From Roseisalinus antarcticus (lineage in GTDB: Bacteria > Pseudomonadota > Alphaproteobacteria > Rhodobacterales > Rhodobacteraceae), in the NCBI RefSeq assembly GCF_900172355.1, contig NZ_FWFZ01000036.1, positions 1 through 33,318 of the forward strand: DNA of 33,318 nucleotides, given 5' to 3'. The notes below the pieces were generated by a model. The model saw only the letters and a list, made by a program, of their open reading frames with translations, was not told the origin of the DNA and ran no database searches. Below, one piece after another: positions 8,344 to 16,451 of the stretch. A program made the translations under genes and the position numbers. Within the stretch, counting starts at the first letter, position 1; each line of letters begins with the position of its first letter.

Positions 8344-8396
8344 GCCGGGCAGTCCGATCTGGTCGAGGCGAGCGCCCGAAACCGGGCCCTGGCCGG

Positions 8397-8900
8397 TCAG
8401 GGTGCGGCCGTCTCGGTGCCCTTGTCGGCTTCGTTCGAGGCAAGGTCGCGGCCCGCGGCCTCGATCGCGTTTACGATGCCGACGTAGCCGGTGCAGCGGC
8501 AGATCTGGCCGCTCAGCTCCTTGCGGATCGTATCGCGCGTCGGGGCGGAGTGCCGCCGCAGGATGTCCCGCGCCGTGACCAGCATCCCCGAAGTGCAGAA
8601 CCCGCATTGCAGCGCGTGCAGCTCGTGAAACGTCTTGCTGAGCGCCGCGATGATCGGATCCTCGAGCAGCCCTTCGAGCGTCTCGACACGGGCGCCGTCG
8701 GCCATCGCGGCAAGGACGATGCAGGAGCGGACGGGCATCCCGTCGAGCAGGACGGCGCAGGCTCCGCATCCGCCATGTTCGCACCCCAGCCGGGTACCGG
8801 TCTGATCCAGACGCTCGCGCAGCATGTCGGCCAGGCTGGTCCGGTCCTCGATGGCCACGGTCGTCTCGACCCCGTTGAGCGTCACGGATATCTCGGTCAT
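8397..8900 (-). CDS. [2Fe-2S] small subunit of a xanthine-dehydrogenase-family Mo hydroxylase
   Basis: Electron-transfer subunit of 167 residues. A plant-type ferredoxin domain binds the first cluster through Cys40, Cys45, Cys48 and Cys60 (CEHGGCGAC...C). The helical C-terminal domain binds the second through Cys99, Cys102, Cys134 and Cys136 (CGFC...CRC). All eight ligands are present, as in CoxS, XdhA and NdhS relatives. It receives electrons from the molybdenum centre of the large subunit and passes them to FAD in the middle subunit. The ATG at 8900 overlaps the stop of the FAD subunit (ATGA). Last gene of the leftward operon; it converges on the AbrB-family gene with 53 bases between the stops and no clear terminator. 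Confidence 0.93.
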   Translation of the reverse strand: MTEISVTLNGVETTVAIEDRTSLADMLRERLDQTGTRLGCEHGGCGACAVLLDGMPVRSCIVLAAMADGARVETLEGLLEDPIIAALSKTFHELHALQCGFCTSGMLVTARDILRRHSAPTRDTIRKELSGQICRCTGYVGIVNAIEAAGRDLASNEADKGTETAAP

Positions 8901-9724
8901 CTCCGGGCCTCCCGAATGGCTTTGAGGACTGTGGCGAGGTGGCAGCGGCGGCGCCAGGCGTCGGCATCCGGGTCGGCCTCGGCGATGTCGGCCGCCGCGG
9001 CGGTGCGCAGGGCGCTTTCGTCCGCCGTGGGCTGTCGCGACAGAAGCGCCGAAGTCTCCGCCAGCTGCCGAGGGTGCGATTCCGACGCGCCGAGGACGAC
9101 CCGGGCCCGGTCCGGGGCAGGGCACGCGGCAATGGCGATGGAATCGGCGAAGGCCCCCGATTTGCGGGCATGCTTGGCGCAGCCCCAGCGGGCCCCCTCC
9201 GGCAGGCGCGGGATCTCGGCGCCGAGGATCAATTCCCCCGGCTCCAGGGCGGTGGTGTAGGGGCCGAGGTGAAAGTCGCGCACGGGGACGCGGCGCTCGG
9301 CCGTCTGGCCGGCGATCACGAGCGTGGCGTCGAGCGCCATGAGACACGGCGGCCAGTCGGCGGCCGGGTCGGACAGGGCAAGGCTGCCGCCGAGGGTGCC
9401 GCGGTTGCGGATCGCGCGATAGCCGATGCCGGCGGCGACGCGCGGCATCAACCCCTGCGAGGGGTCGGGCACCTGGCCATCCTCGATCTCGGCATGGGTC
9501 ACGGCGGCGCCGAGAAAGACCGTGTCGTCGGTCTCGCGGCAGGCCCGCAGTTCCTGAAGGCGCGTGACATCGACCAGGCGGTCGAAACCGGTGATCCGCA
9601 GGGCCAGCAGCACGAGCAGCGACTGCCCCCCGGCGACTGGCGCCGTCTCGTCTCCCTCCGACAGCATGGCAAGCGCCTCGGGGAGCGTCGCGGCCCGGTG
9701 ATAGGCGAAAGGTGCGGGTTTCAT
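8897..9724 (-). CDS. FAD-binding middle subunit of a Mo hydroxylase
   Basis: A 275-residue subunit of the CoxM/XdhB fold. The FAD-binding elements are visible: AGGQSLL near residues 31-37, where the family has AGGQSL, and NRGTLGGSLALSDPAADWP, matching the TxGGxxxxxDPxxD motif that contacts the flavin pyrophosphate. The C-terminal CO-dehydrogenase-flavoprotein domain follows. It relays electrons from the [2Fe-2S] subunit to the physiological acceptor. Both ends overlap neighbours by 4 bases (ATGA), so stoichiometric synthesis with the large and small subunits is expected. Length is near the family norm of about 265-300. Confidence 0.92.
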   Translation of the reverse strand: MKPAPFAYHRAATLPEALAMLSEGDETAPVAGGQSLLVLLALRITGFDRLVDVTRLQELRACRETDDTVFLGAAVTHAEIEDGQVPDPSQGLMPRVAAGIGYRAIRNRGTLGGSLALSDPAADWPPCLMALDATLVIAGQTAERRVPVRDFHLGPYTTALEPGELILGAEIPRLPEGARWGCAKHARKSGAFADSIAIAACPAPDRARVVLGASESHPRQLAETSALLSRQPTADESALRTAAAADIAEADPDADAWRRRCHLATVLKAIREARR

Positions 9725-12108
9725 GAGCCGGCCCCGTCTGGTGTCGCGGCGATCGCATTGCTGACGCGGCGGGGCGTGAACGGCGTTTCGAGGAACGTGG
9801 CCCCCGCGAAGGCGTCGGACAAGGCGTTGCCGATCACCGCGGGCGGGGCGATGGCGCGGCCCTCGCCCATGCCCCGCACACCGTATTCCGTCACCGCGGC
9901 GGGTGTCATCAGGTGAGCGATGCGGATGTCGGGGATCTCGGGCGCACAGGCGACCATGTAGTCGCCGAAGGTGGTGGCCAGCGGCTGGCCGGTCTCGGGA
10001 TCGTAGACCAGCTCCTCGAACAGTGCCGTGCCCAGCCCCTGCGCCACGCCGCCGAGGATCTGGCCATCCACGATCATCGGGTTGATGATCACGCCGCAGT
10101 CTTCTGCGACCACATAGTCGAGTATCTCCACCGCGCCGGTCTCGGGCTCCACCGCGATGGCTACGGCATGCGCCCCGTAGGAAAAGACACCGCTGGAGTC
10201 GGCGGGCTCGTAGGTCTCGGTCGCCTCCAGTAGGGGCGGCTCGCCGAGGGGCAGGAATTCCGGCCGGACCGTCGCCGCCCGCGCGACCTCGGCAAAGGGG
10301 ATGCTCGCGTTGCCCGCGCAGAGCAGCCCGCCTTGCAGCGTGACGGTGTCGGGGCTGACCTGCAGCAGGTGGCCGGCGATCCGCCGCGCCTTGGCCGCCA
10401 CCGTGCGCGCGGCCTTGGCGACGGCGCCGCCGGAGAAGACGATGCTGCGCGAGGCAAAGGTGCCGAACCCGAACGGCGAGATGCCCGTATCGCCGTGGCG
10501 CACGGTGATTTCGGCGGGATCGAGGCCCAGTTCCGTCGCCGCGATCTGCGCCAGCGTCGTCTCGAGACCCTGGCCGTGATTGAGGATGCCCACGAAGAGG
10601 TCGACCGACCCGTCGGAATGGGCCCGCAGGGTCGCGGATTCGAACCCCGGGACGACGCGGGCCTTGCGCTTGGTCCATTCGGCGGTGCCGTGGCCGCTTT
10701 GTTCGGTGTAGATCGCCACGCCGAGACCGATCCGCCGCCCGTCGGGCTCGCCCTCCTTCTGGCGCCGCCGCAGAGCTGGGACGTCGATCATCGACAGCGC
10801 CTTCTCGAGCGCTGCCGGGTAGTCGCCGCTGTCAAGCGTCATGCCGCCCTGCGTCTTGTGTGGCAGCTCTTCGGAGGTCAGCAGGTTGCGCCGGCGCACC
10901 TCGATCGGATCCTGCCCGATCTCCTGCGCGAATTCGTCCACCATCCGCTCGATCGCGAAACAGGCTCCGGGCCGGGCGACGCCGCGATAGGGACCCATGG
11001 GCGGCTTGTTGGTGGCGACCGTGAAGGTCTCGATGTCCAGCGCCTGCATCCGGTAGGGGCCCGTCAGGTTCCGGGCCGCCATGCTCGCTTCCATGAAGGC
11101 CCCGGTGGGCCACAGCGCATAGGCGCCGGCATCGACATGCAGAGAGCCGGAAATCCCGATCAGCCGGCCGTCGGTGTCCCCGCAAAGCGTCAGATCATAG
11201 ATGTGTTCCCGCGCGTGCACCGAGGCCAGAAGATGTTCGTTGCGGTCCTCGATCCAGCGCAGCGGCCGTTTCAGGCGCAAGGCAAGGGCCGCGACGGCGA
11301 CCTCTTCGGGGGTCAGGCGGTTCTTGCCGCCGAACCCGCCGCCGACATCGGGCGCGATCACGCGGATCTGGCTTTCCCGCAGCTCCAGAACCTGGGCAAG
11401 CCCGTGGCGCATCACGTGCGGGCCTTGCGTCGACAGGTGCACGACGAGCTCTTCGGCCCTGTTGTCCCAATAGGCCACGACGCCGCGCCCTTCGAGCGAG
11501 ACCGTCGCCTGCCGGCTCATCCGCAGGCTCCTGGTCACGCGCACGGGAGCATTGGCAAGCGCATCGGTCTCTCCCGCGCGGATCGGCGCGCGGATGAAGG
11601 CGTTGTCGGGCCAGTCGTCATGCAGGCGCGGCGCATCGGGCGCGAGCGCCGCGACCGCATCGACAACGCAGCCCAGCTCTTCCAAGTCCGGGATCGTCTC
11701 TTCCGCGATGTCCTCGGCGCTGGCCCGGTCCTTGCCGATGCAGGCCGCTATGGGCTGGCCGACATAGCGCACCTTGTCGCCGGCGAGCGGCGGGTAGGGG
11801 GCCATGCGGAAGGCGTCGAGCTCGGGCCCGGCCGGCAGGTCGTTCAGCGGCCCGAGGTCCGCCAGCGCGAACACCCTGTCCTCGGCCCCTTCGGGCGCGG
11901 TGACGCCCAGCAGCCGGGCATGGGCCATGGGACTGCGCAGAAAGGCCACGTCCTGCAGGCCCGGGATCCGGATATCGGCGACGAAGCGCCCGGATGCGCG
12001 CAGGTGCCGGCTGTCTTCCTTGCGCAGGACTGAAGAGCCGATCCAGCTGCCTTTCGCGTCGCCCGCGTGGGCGTTCTGCGGCAGGTCCGTGTCGGTCGGG
12101 GACGTCAT
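9721..12108 (-). CDS. Molybdenum-binding large subunit of a xanthine-dehydrogenase-family hydroxylase (CO-dehydrogenase-like, substrate unknown)
   Basis: A 795-residue catalytic subunit that binds molybdopterin-cytosine-dinucleotide-type cofactor and hydroxylates a substrate with water-derived oxygen. The N-terminal a/b hammerhead domain (about 25-150) is followed by the Mo-binding domains, with GGGFGGK at 256-262 and YRGVARPG at 374-381. The active-site base is the Glu of RGMGEGRAI (Glu749). The loop reads PYRGVARPG, not the AYRCSFR of genuine form I CO dehydrogenase, so it is not expected to oxidise CO. Relatives act on nicotinate, isoquinoline, aldehydes and other heterocycles. The start overlaps the upstream permease stop (TAATG). 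Transport genes directly upstream suggest that the imported compound, or a product of it, is the substrate. Confidence 0.9.
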   Translation of the reverse strand: MTSPTDTDLPQNAHAGDAKGSWIGSSVLRKEDSRHLRASGRFVADIRIPGLQDVAFLRSPMAHARLLGVTAPEGAEDRVFALADLGPLNDLPAGPELDAFRMAPYPPLAGDKVRYVGQPIAACIGKDRASAEDIAEETIPDLEELGCVVDAVAALAPDAPRLHDDWPDNAFIRAPIRAGETDALANAPVRVTRSLRMSRQATVSLEGRGVVAYWDNRAEELVVHLSTQGPHVMRHGLAQVLELRESQIRVIAPDVGGGFGGKNRLTPEEVAVAALALRLKRPLRWIEDRNEHLLASVHAREHIYDLTLCGDTDGRLIGISGSLHVDAGAYALWPTGAFMEASMAARNLTGPYRMQALDIETFTVATNKPPMGPYRGVARPGACFAIERMVDEFAQEIGQDPIEVRRRNLLTSEELPHKTQGGMTLDSGDYPAALEKALSMIDVPALRRRQKEGEPDGRRIGLGVAIYTEQSGHGTAEWTKRKARVVPGFESATLRAHSDGSVDLFVGILNHGQGLETTLAQIAATELGLDPAEITVRHGDTGISPFGFGTFASRSIVFSGGAVAKAARTVAAKARRIAGHLLQVSPDTVTLQGGLLCAGNASIPFAEVARAATVRPEFLPLGEPPLLEATETYEPADSSGVFSYGAHAVAIAVEPETGAVEILDYVVAEDCGVIINPMIVDGQILGGVAQGLGTALFEELVYDPETGQPLATTFGDYMVACAPEIPDIRIAHLMTPAAVTEYGVRGMGEGRAIAPPAVIGNALSDAFAGATFLETPFTPRRVSNAIAATPDGAGS

Positions 12109-12848
12109 TACCACTTCACCACACGGCGTTCGGCGAATCGCATCATCTGCTCGATCACGAGCAGCGTCAGGATGAAGAGCGACAGCCAGGCCAGCAGCTT
12201 GGCCACGTCGTAGATCTGGTAGGTCGTGCGGATCTGCCAGCCCAGGCCGTTCGAGAAGCCGAAGATCTCGGCGAGAAAACCGACCTTCCAGGACAGGGTA
12301 AAGCCGATGCGTCCCGCCGCGAGCATCGAGGGGATCAGGAACGGCAGGTACATCTCGAACACCCGCTGGCGCAGGGGCGCCTTGTAGGAGGCGGCCATGC
12401 CGTCGAGCTCCTCGTCGAAATCCCTCAGGCTGTCGCGGATATAGGTTCCGACGACCGGAAGCACGACAAGGCCGATGAGCAGGATCACCGTGAAGCTCGT
12501 GCGCCCGAAGATGACCAGGAACAGGAAGATCAGGATCAGCGTGGGCGTGAACATCGCGATCTGCAGAAGCCACTTGGACAGGTCGTCGAAAGTGCGCGAC
12601 AGCACCGCCGCGATCCCGTAGCTGCAGCCCATCACGAAGCCCAGGGCAAAGCCGCAGGTCGTCCGGAACAGGGTGGAGCCGAGCGGGCCGAAGGCGTCGC
12701 CGGTCCGGATCAGCTGCACCAGGTCCGCGAAGGATTCGGACGCCGGCGGCAGTGCGCGGGTGTCCATGATCAGTGCCGAAATCTCCCACCCCAGCAGGAT
12801 GATGATCAGCGAGGCGATCTGGGCCGAGTATTCCTTGAACCGTTCCAT
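12108..12848 (-). CDS. ABC transporter permease, SsuC/TauC/NitT family (second permease of the operon)
   Basis: Inner-membrane permease of 246 residues with about six helices and a BPD-transport domain. The cytoplasmic EAA-like loop, which docks the ATPase, is recognisable around DGMAASYKAPLRQRVFEMYLP. The ATG at 12848 overlaps the ATPase stop by one base (TGATG), and its own TAA overlaps the large Mo subunit ATG. It is clearly different from the other permease at 13662-14492, so the operon has two permeases with a single ATPase. A heterodimeric membrane domain is the simplest reading, and it is unusual for this family, which normally uses a homodimer. Confidence 0.9.
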   Translation of the reverse strand: MERFKEYSAQIASLIIILLGWEISALIMDTRALPPASESFADLVQLIRTGDAFGPLGSTLFRTTCGFALGFVMGCSYGIAAVLSRTFDDLSKWLLQIAMFTPTLILIFLFLVIFGRTSFTVILLIGLVVLPVVGTYIRDSLRDFDEELDGMAASYKAPLRQRVFEMYLPFLIPSMLAAGRIGFTLSWKVGFLAEIFGFSNGLGWQIRTTYQIYDVAKLLAWLSLFILTLLVIEQMMRFAERRVVKW

Positions 12849-13669
12849 CAGAAGCGAACCCCGGCGCGCTCGGCGAAGGCCTTGCGCAACTCCTTCTCGA
12901 GATCCATCACCTCGTCGGATTCGATGTGCCGCGGCCAGGGCAGGTCGACCTTGCGGCGAAAGCAGATGCTGGACGGCGCGGGGGTCAGCATGACGATGTC
13001 GGTGGCAAGCTGCGCCGCCTCGCTGATGTCATGGGTGACGAAGACCACGGTCCGGTGGACCTCTTCTGCGCGCCAGAGATCGACGAGGATCCGGCGCATC
13101 TCGGCGGCGGTTATCTCGTCGAGATGGCTGAACGGCTCGTCCATCAGAAGGATCTGCGGCTCGTTCACCCAGGCCCGGACGATGGCGGCGCGCTGCTGCA
13201 TGCCCCCCGAGACCTGCGAGGGATAATGGTGCATGTATTCGCTCAGGCCCACGGCCGCGAAATAACGCTCCATCAACTCTGGCCAGCGGTCGCGCGGCTG
13301 CACGCCGAGGCCGCGCAGGCCGAATTCCGCGTTCTCCGCCAGTGTCTTCCACTTCAGCAGCCGGGGCCCCTGGAAAACATAGGCCATCTGGCGCGACAGG
13401 TCCGGGCGATCGCGCAGGTCCTCGCCGTCGATCAGGATCTCGTCGGCGCTGTTGGGCTGGAGCAGACCGTCCATGATGTTGAGCAGCGTGGACTTGCCGC
13501 AGCCGGACGGGCCGAGCAGCACCGTGAAGCTTCCCTTCTCTATCTCCAGGTCAAGTCCCTGGTAGATCTGTTTCACACCGCCCGATTGATCGGGAAACGA
13601 CAGCTGCAGGTTCTTGAGCGAAACCTTGGTTTCGCCGGCGGCAGCGGTATCTTTCGTCATCTCAAGCAC
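12848..13669 (-). CDS. ABC transporter ATP-binding protein, SsuB/TauB/NitT family
   Basis: A 273-residue ATPase with all motifs: Walker A GPSGCGKST, Q loop in YVFQGPRLLKW, signature VSGGMQQR (usual LSGGMxQR), Walker B ILLMDEPFSHLD and H loop VTHDISEA. It energises uptake through the two flanking permeases. The GTG at 13669 is chosen because GAGG lies 7 bases ahead and it overlaps the preceding permease stop; the ATG at 13660 (MTKDT) is an alternative three codons later. The substrate class cannot be read from the ATPase. Relatives carry sulfonates, nitrate, cyanate, pyrimidines or aromatic acids. Confidence 0.93.
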   Translation of the reverse strand: MLEMTKDTAAAGETKVSLKNLQLSFPDQSGGVKQIYQGLDLEIEKGSFTVLLGPSGCGKSTLLNIMDGLLQPNSADEILIDGEDLRDRPDLSRQMAYVFQGPRLLKWKTLAENAEFGLRGLGVQPRDRWPELMERYFAAVGLSEYMHHYPSQVSGGMQQRAAIVRAWVNEPQILLMDEPFSHLDEITAAEMRRILVDLWRAEEVHRTVVFVTHDISEAAQLATDIVMLTPAPSSICFRRKVDLPWPRHIESDEVMDLEKELRKAFAERAGVRF

Positions 13670-14492
13670 GTTTCAACCTCGAATTTCCGGACGGTTGCCG
13701 TTTGGACGCGGGCCGGGGCTCGGCCTCGCGCCGGATGCGGCGTTGCAATGGGGCGAAGATGCAGTAATCGACGATCATGCCAGTCGCCATGAGAAGCAGG
13801 CCCCAGGCCACGATGGGCGCCATGTAGAGGGAGTCCGACCAGTAGCCGACGAGGATCCCCACGCCGTTGGGAAGGCCGATCACCTCCGCGATCAGGACGA
13901 TCCGAATGCCGTAAGCGAACGAGACGCGGGCATTCGCGACCATGTAGGGCGCGATATAAGGCAAGTAGAAATGGAACAGGCGCTGCCGCGTGCCGATCTT
14001 GTAGCTGTCGCACATCTCCAGCAGCTCTTTCGGCGTGGAGCGCACGCCCTCTGCCGTGCCCAGGAAGACGGGCGCGGCCAACAGGATCATCAGGGCCAGG
14101 ATCGGCACCATCTCCTCGATGCCGAAGACGACGAGGAAGATGTAGACCCAGACCACGGACGGCACCGCCATCGCGATCCAGACGGGGTAGGAGAAGAAGT
14201 CGAAGACCCACTTCTTGCGGCCGGCGAGGACGCCGAGAAGCGTCGCCGCCACAAACCCCCCGCCCCACGCGATGGTCAGACGCCAGAGCGTCGCCGCCGC
14301 ATGGGTGTAGGGCTCACCGATGGGGCCCTCGTTCTTGAAGATCCGGACCAGTTCCGTGAACACACCCTGCGGTGTCGGATAAATCCTGGGCTGGACCAGA
14401 ATGTAGGTCGTGGCCGCCCACCAGACCAGAACTGCGGCCGCAACGGGAAGCGCGTTCAGCAAGAGCGATTTCGGCGTTACGGACCAGTTCAT
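13662..14492 (-). CDS. ABC transporter permease, SsuC/TauC/NitT family (first permease of the operon)
   Basis: A 276-residue inner-membrane permease with about six helices. The start MNWSVTPKSLLL at 14492 is supported by AGGAG seven bases upstream; in-frame codons further upstream lie inside the binding-protein gene and lack such a site. The EAA-type loop is around ELLEMCDSYKIGTRQRLFHF. It follows the binding-protein gene after a 34-base gap and overlaps the ATPase GTG by 8 bases. With the second permease it probably forms the translocation pore. Confidence 0.9.
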   Translation of the reverse strand: MNWSVTPKSLLLNALPVAAAVLVWWAATTYILVQPRIYPTPQGVFTELVRIFKNEGPIGEPYTHAAATLWRLTIAWGGGFVAATLLGVLAGRKKWVFDFFSYPVWIAMAVPSVVWVYIFLVVFGIEEMVPILALMILLAAPVFLGTAEGVRSTPKELLEMCDSYKIGTRQRLFHFYLPYIAPYMVANARVSFAYGIRIVLIAEVIGLPNGVGILVGYWSDSLYMAPIVAWGLLLMATGMIVDYCIFAPLQRRIRREAEPRPASKRQPSGNSRLKRA

Positions 14493-14526
14493 TATTTTCT
14501 CCTGGTTTGGGTGGCCAACGACACTG

Positions 14527-15504
14527 TTACTGCGCGGCCGGCAGCGCGTCGGGCGACAGGAAGATCTCTTCCACGGTCGGCACCGTCTCGAGTGTGCCGC
14601 CGGCAACCACCAGCTCGCGGATCGCGGTCATCCACTCGGTCGTGTAGGAATCCGAGGAGAGGTACCACTTTCCTTCGTCGATCAGGCCCAGAACGGTCGA
14701 GGTGGTCTCGGGCTCCGAGAGCCAGCCGGCCGCTTCGGCAAGCGAGGCGTACTCACCGCCCTGCTGGAAGGCGGAGGGGTTCTCGCTGATCCACTGAACA
14801 GCAGCATCAAGCCCCGCGATCACGTTGGCCGCGGCCTCGCCATTCTCGGCCAGCCAGTCGCTGGTTGCGACCGATCCGGTGATCACGAGGGGCTGGCCCG
14901 TGTTCTCCTGCATCGCTTCGGTGAAGCTGAAGATCGTCTCGAACTGCGGAAGCGAACGCGCTGCCGCCGAGCTGCCCGAGAACAGCAGGGCGCCGTCAAG
15001 CTCGCCGCGCTCCACCAGTGCCAGCAGGGCGCCCGAGCTGGCGGTCACGACGTCGAAATACGCGTCGGGATCCTCAATGCCGTAGTAGGCGTTCATGAAG
15101 GCGATGAAGGTGGCCCATGTGCCGGTCCCGTAGCCCGGGATGCCGAGGCGCTTGCCCTCGAGGTCGGTGATCGTCTGATACATCTCGGCATCTTCGGTGC
15201 GCACGACCACGCCGTTGTACATGTTCAGCGCCGCGGCGGTCGAAAAGTACTTAAGGTCAGACCCTTCGGCGATGAAGCTGGTGGTTTCGACCGGCGACAG
15301 CCAACCGATCTCGGTCTCGCCGGCGATCAGCAGCGCCTGGACCTGCTCGTAGCCGACCTGCGACACTTCGACGGGCTGATCCCCGAACAGGCCGCGATCG
15401 GCGGCGACGAAGACGGGCACGGCGCTCGCGTCGACCGTCATGCGCACGGTGTCCTGGGCCTGGGCCTGGCCACCGATCGTGAGGGCAAGCGCAGTCGCGA
15501 ACAC
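14527..15504 (-). CDS. NMT1/TauA-type ABC substrate-binding protein with a premature stop in its signal peptide
   Basis: Periplasmic receptor of the NMT1/TauA/SsuA fold, delivering its ligand to the permeases downstream. The mature protein begins near QDTVRMTVDASAVPV after the cleavage motif AQA. The best start is the ATG at 15546, with AGGAG well placed ahead of it. However, codon 4 is TAA (15537-15535), and the frame is otherwise open through SILSHAPIATVF into the signal-peptide core. A single change AAA to TAA would explain it, giving a normal MKTK n-region. As written, only a GTG at 15504 remains, with no Shine-Dalgarno site and no positive n-region, so export should be poor. The ligand-binding body is intact. 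The operon's other genes have their own start signals. The ligand is unknown. Confidence 0.85.
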   Translation of the reverse strand: MFATALALTIGGQAQAQDTVRMTVDASAVPVFVAADRGLFGDQPVEVSQVGYEQVQALLIAGETEIGWLSPVETTSFIAEGSDLKYFSTAAALNMYNGVVVRTEDAEMYQTITDLEGKRLGIPGYGTGTWATFIAFMNAYYGIEDPDAYFDVVTASSGALLALVERGELDGALLFSGSSAAARSLPQFETIFSFTEAMQENTGQPLVITGSVATSDWLAENGEAAANVIAGLDAAVQWISENPSAFQQGGEYASLAEAAGWLSEPETTSTVLGLIDEGKWYLSSDSYTTEWMTAIRELVVAGGTLETVPTVEEIFLSPDALPAAQ

Positions 15505-15572
15505 TGTCGCGATCGGTGCGTGGCTAAGAATACTTTAGGTCTTCATGTCAGCTCTCCTTGCGATGAGGCCGA

Positions 15573-16397
15573 TCAGGTCCCCACCCTGATCGACGACGTC
15601 ATTTTTCTGAGTATCGCCAGCACTGAAAGCGCCGTGATACGTCCGGTCTTGGGGTTTGCGGTCGGGACGTTCTCGATGGTCATGTCGAGCCGGGCAGAGT
15701 CTGACTCGACGACGATGCTGTGCCGGTTGCGCGTGCTTTCCGGGTCGGCCCAGATCTCTACCATCGTGCGATCGGGGCCGATTCCGGCAAGCGACAGGGC
15801 TGCGGCGACGTTCAGATTGGCCGGAAAACCGGCCGCCGCTTCGCGCGCACTGCCCTCGAAGATCCTGGTCTCTGTCTTGAAAGACTCCAGGTCGAGGCCC
15901 TTTTCGACAACATAGGGCGCGCCGAGCAGCCCGCGCACGGGTTTGCGCGTGACCATCCGAACGGAGGTGATTTCGCCTTCCGCCGCGGCGGTCACCGCGT
16001 CGAGCCCCAGCAGGGCGCCGGTCGGCACGACGATGCGGCCGCCGGTCTCGCGGGCCCGGGCGACGAGCATGTCGTAATGATCGAGCAATGCACTGACAGA
16101 CAGCACGATGGCGGATTTTCCGGCAGTCAGAAAAGGATCGAGCGCCTGCGGCAGGAGCGCGGCAGGTGCGCATTCGATCAGCACATCGGCCAGCGGCTCC
16201 AGCTCTTCCAGTGTCACAACCGGGACGTCGCGGAGACTTTCCGGAAGGCGGCGGGCCGCGGCATCGCGGTCACGGGCGGATACGGCGGCAAGCTCCACGC
16301 CCTCGACCGCGCCGGCGGCGAGGGCCTCGGCGATCTGCTGGCCGATCGCGCCAAAGCCCGCGAGGGCCACGCGCAGGGGAGGGGCCTCACCGGTCAC
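15573..16397 (-). CDS. nadX: L-aspartate dehydrogenase-like NAD(P)-dependent oxidoreductase (NadX family)
   Basis: Rossmann-fold enzyme of about 274 residues. The dinucleotide motif GFGAIG lies at residues 14-19 from the chosen start, followed by the aspartate-dehydrogenase C-terminal domain with ANLNVAAALSLAGIG, WADPESTRNRHSI (conserved His) and ALSVLAILR near the end. The family oxidises L-aspartate to iminoaspartate, feeding NAD synthesis or amino-acid catabolism. The GTG at 16397 is preferred because AAGGAA precedes it and it sits just before the Rossmann fold; an ATG at 16451 would add 18 residues with a weak site. It is first in the eight-gene operon with the ABC transporter and the Mo hydroxylase, so a catabolic role in that pathway is as likely as NAD synthesis. 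Confidence 0.82.
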   Translation of the reverse strand: MTGEAPPLRVALAGFGAIGQQIAEALAAGAVEGVELAAVSARDRDAAARRLPESLRDVPVVTLEELEPLADVLIECAPAALLPQALDPFLTAGKSAIVLSVSALLDHYDMLVARARETGGRIVVPTGALLGLDAVTAAAEGEITSVRMVTRKPVRGLLGAPYVVEKGLDLESFKTETRIFEGSAREAAAGFPANLNVAAALSLAGIGPDRTMVEIWADPESTRNRHSIVVESDSARLDMTIENVPTANPKTGRITALSVLAILRKMTSSIRVGT

Positions 16398-16451
16398 GGG
16401 CGCTTTCCTTGGGTCTTTTCCTGACTGAACAAAAGCTTTCAGACCTCTCAT

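Noticed and set aside
8344-8396. Terminator between the convergent AbrB-family and [2Fe-2S] subunit genes
   Set aside because: Only a short GCCCG-AAA-CGGGC-like stem is present and no T tract on either strand.
7228-9171. 647-residue minus-strand open frame
   Set aside because: Spans the AbrB-family gene antisense and two Mo-hydroxylase genes out of frame; no own start signal.
10333-12033. 566-residue plus-strand open frame
   Set aside because: Antisense to the large Mo-hydroxylase subunit, whose family motifs are unambiguous.
9721-12848. Extension of the large Mo subunit to 1022 residues
   Set aside because: The extra N-terminal part is the permease gene in another frame; the family N-terminus follows the ATG at 12108, which overlaps the permease stop.
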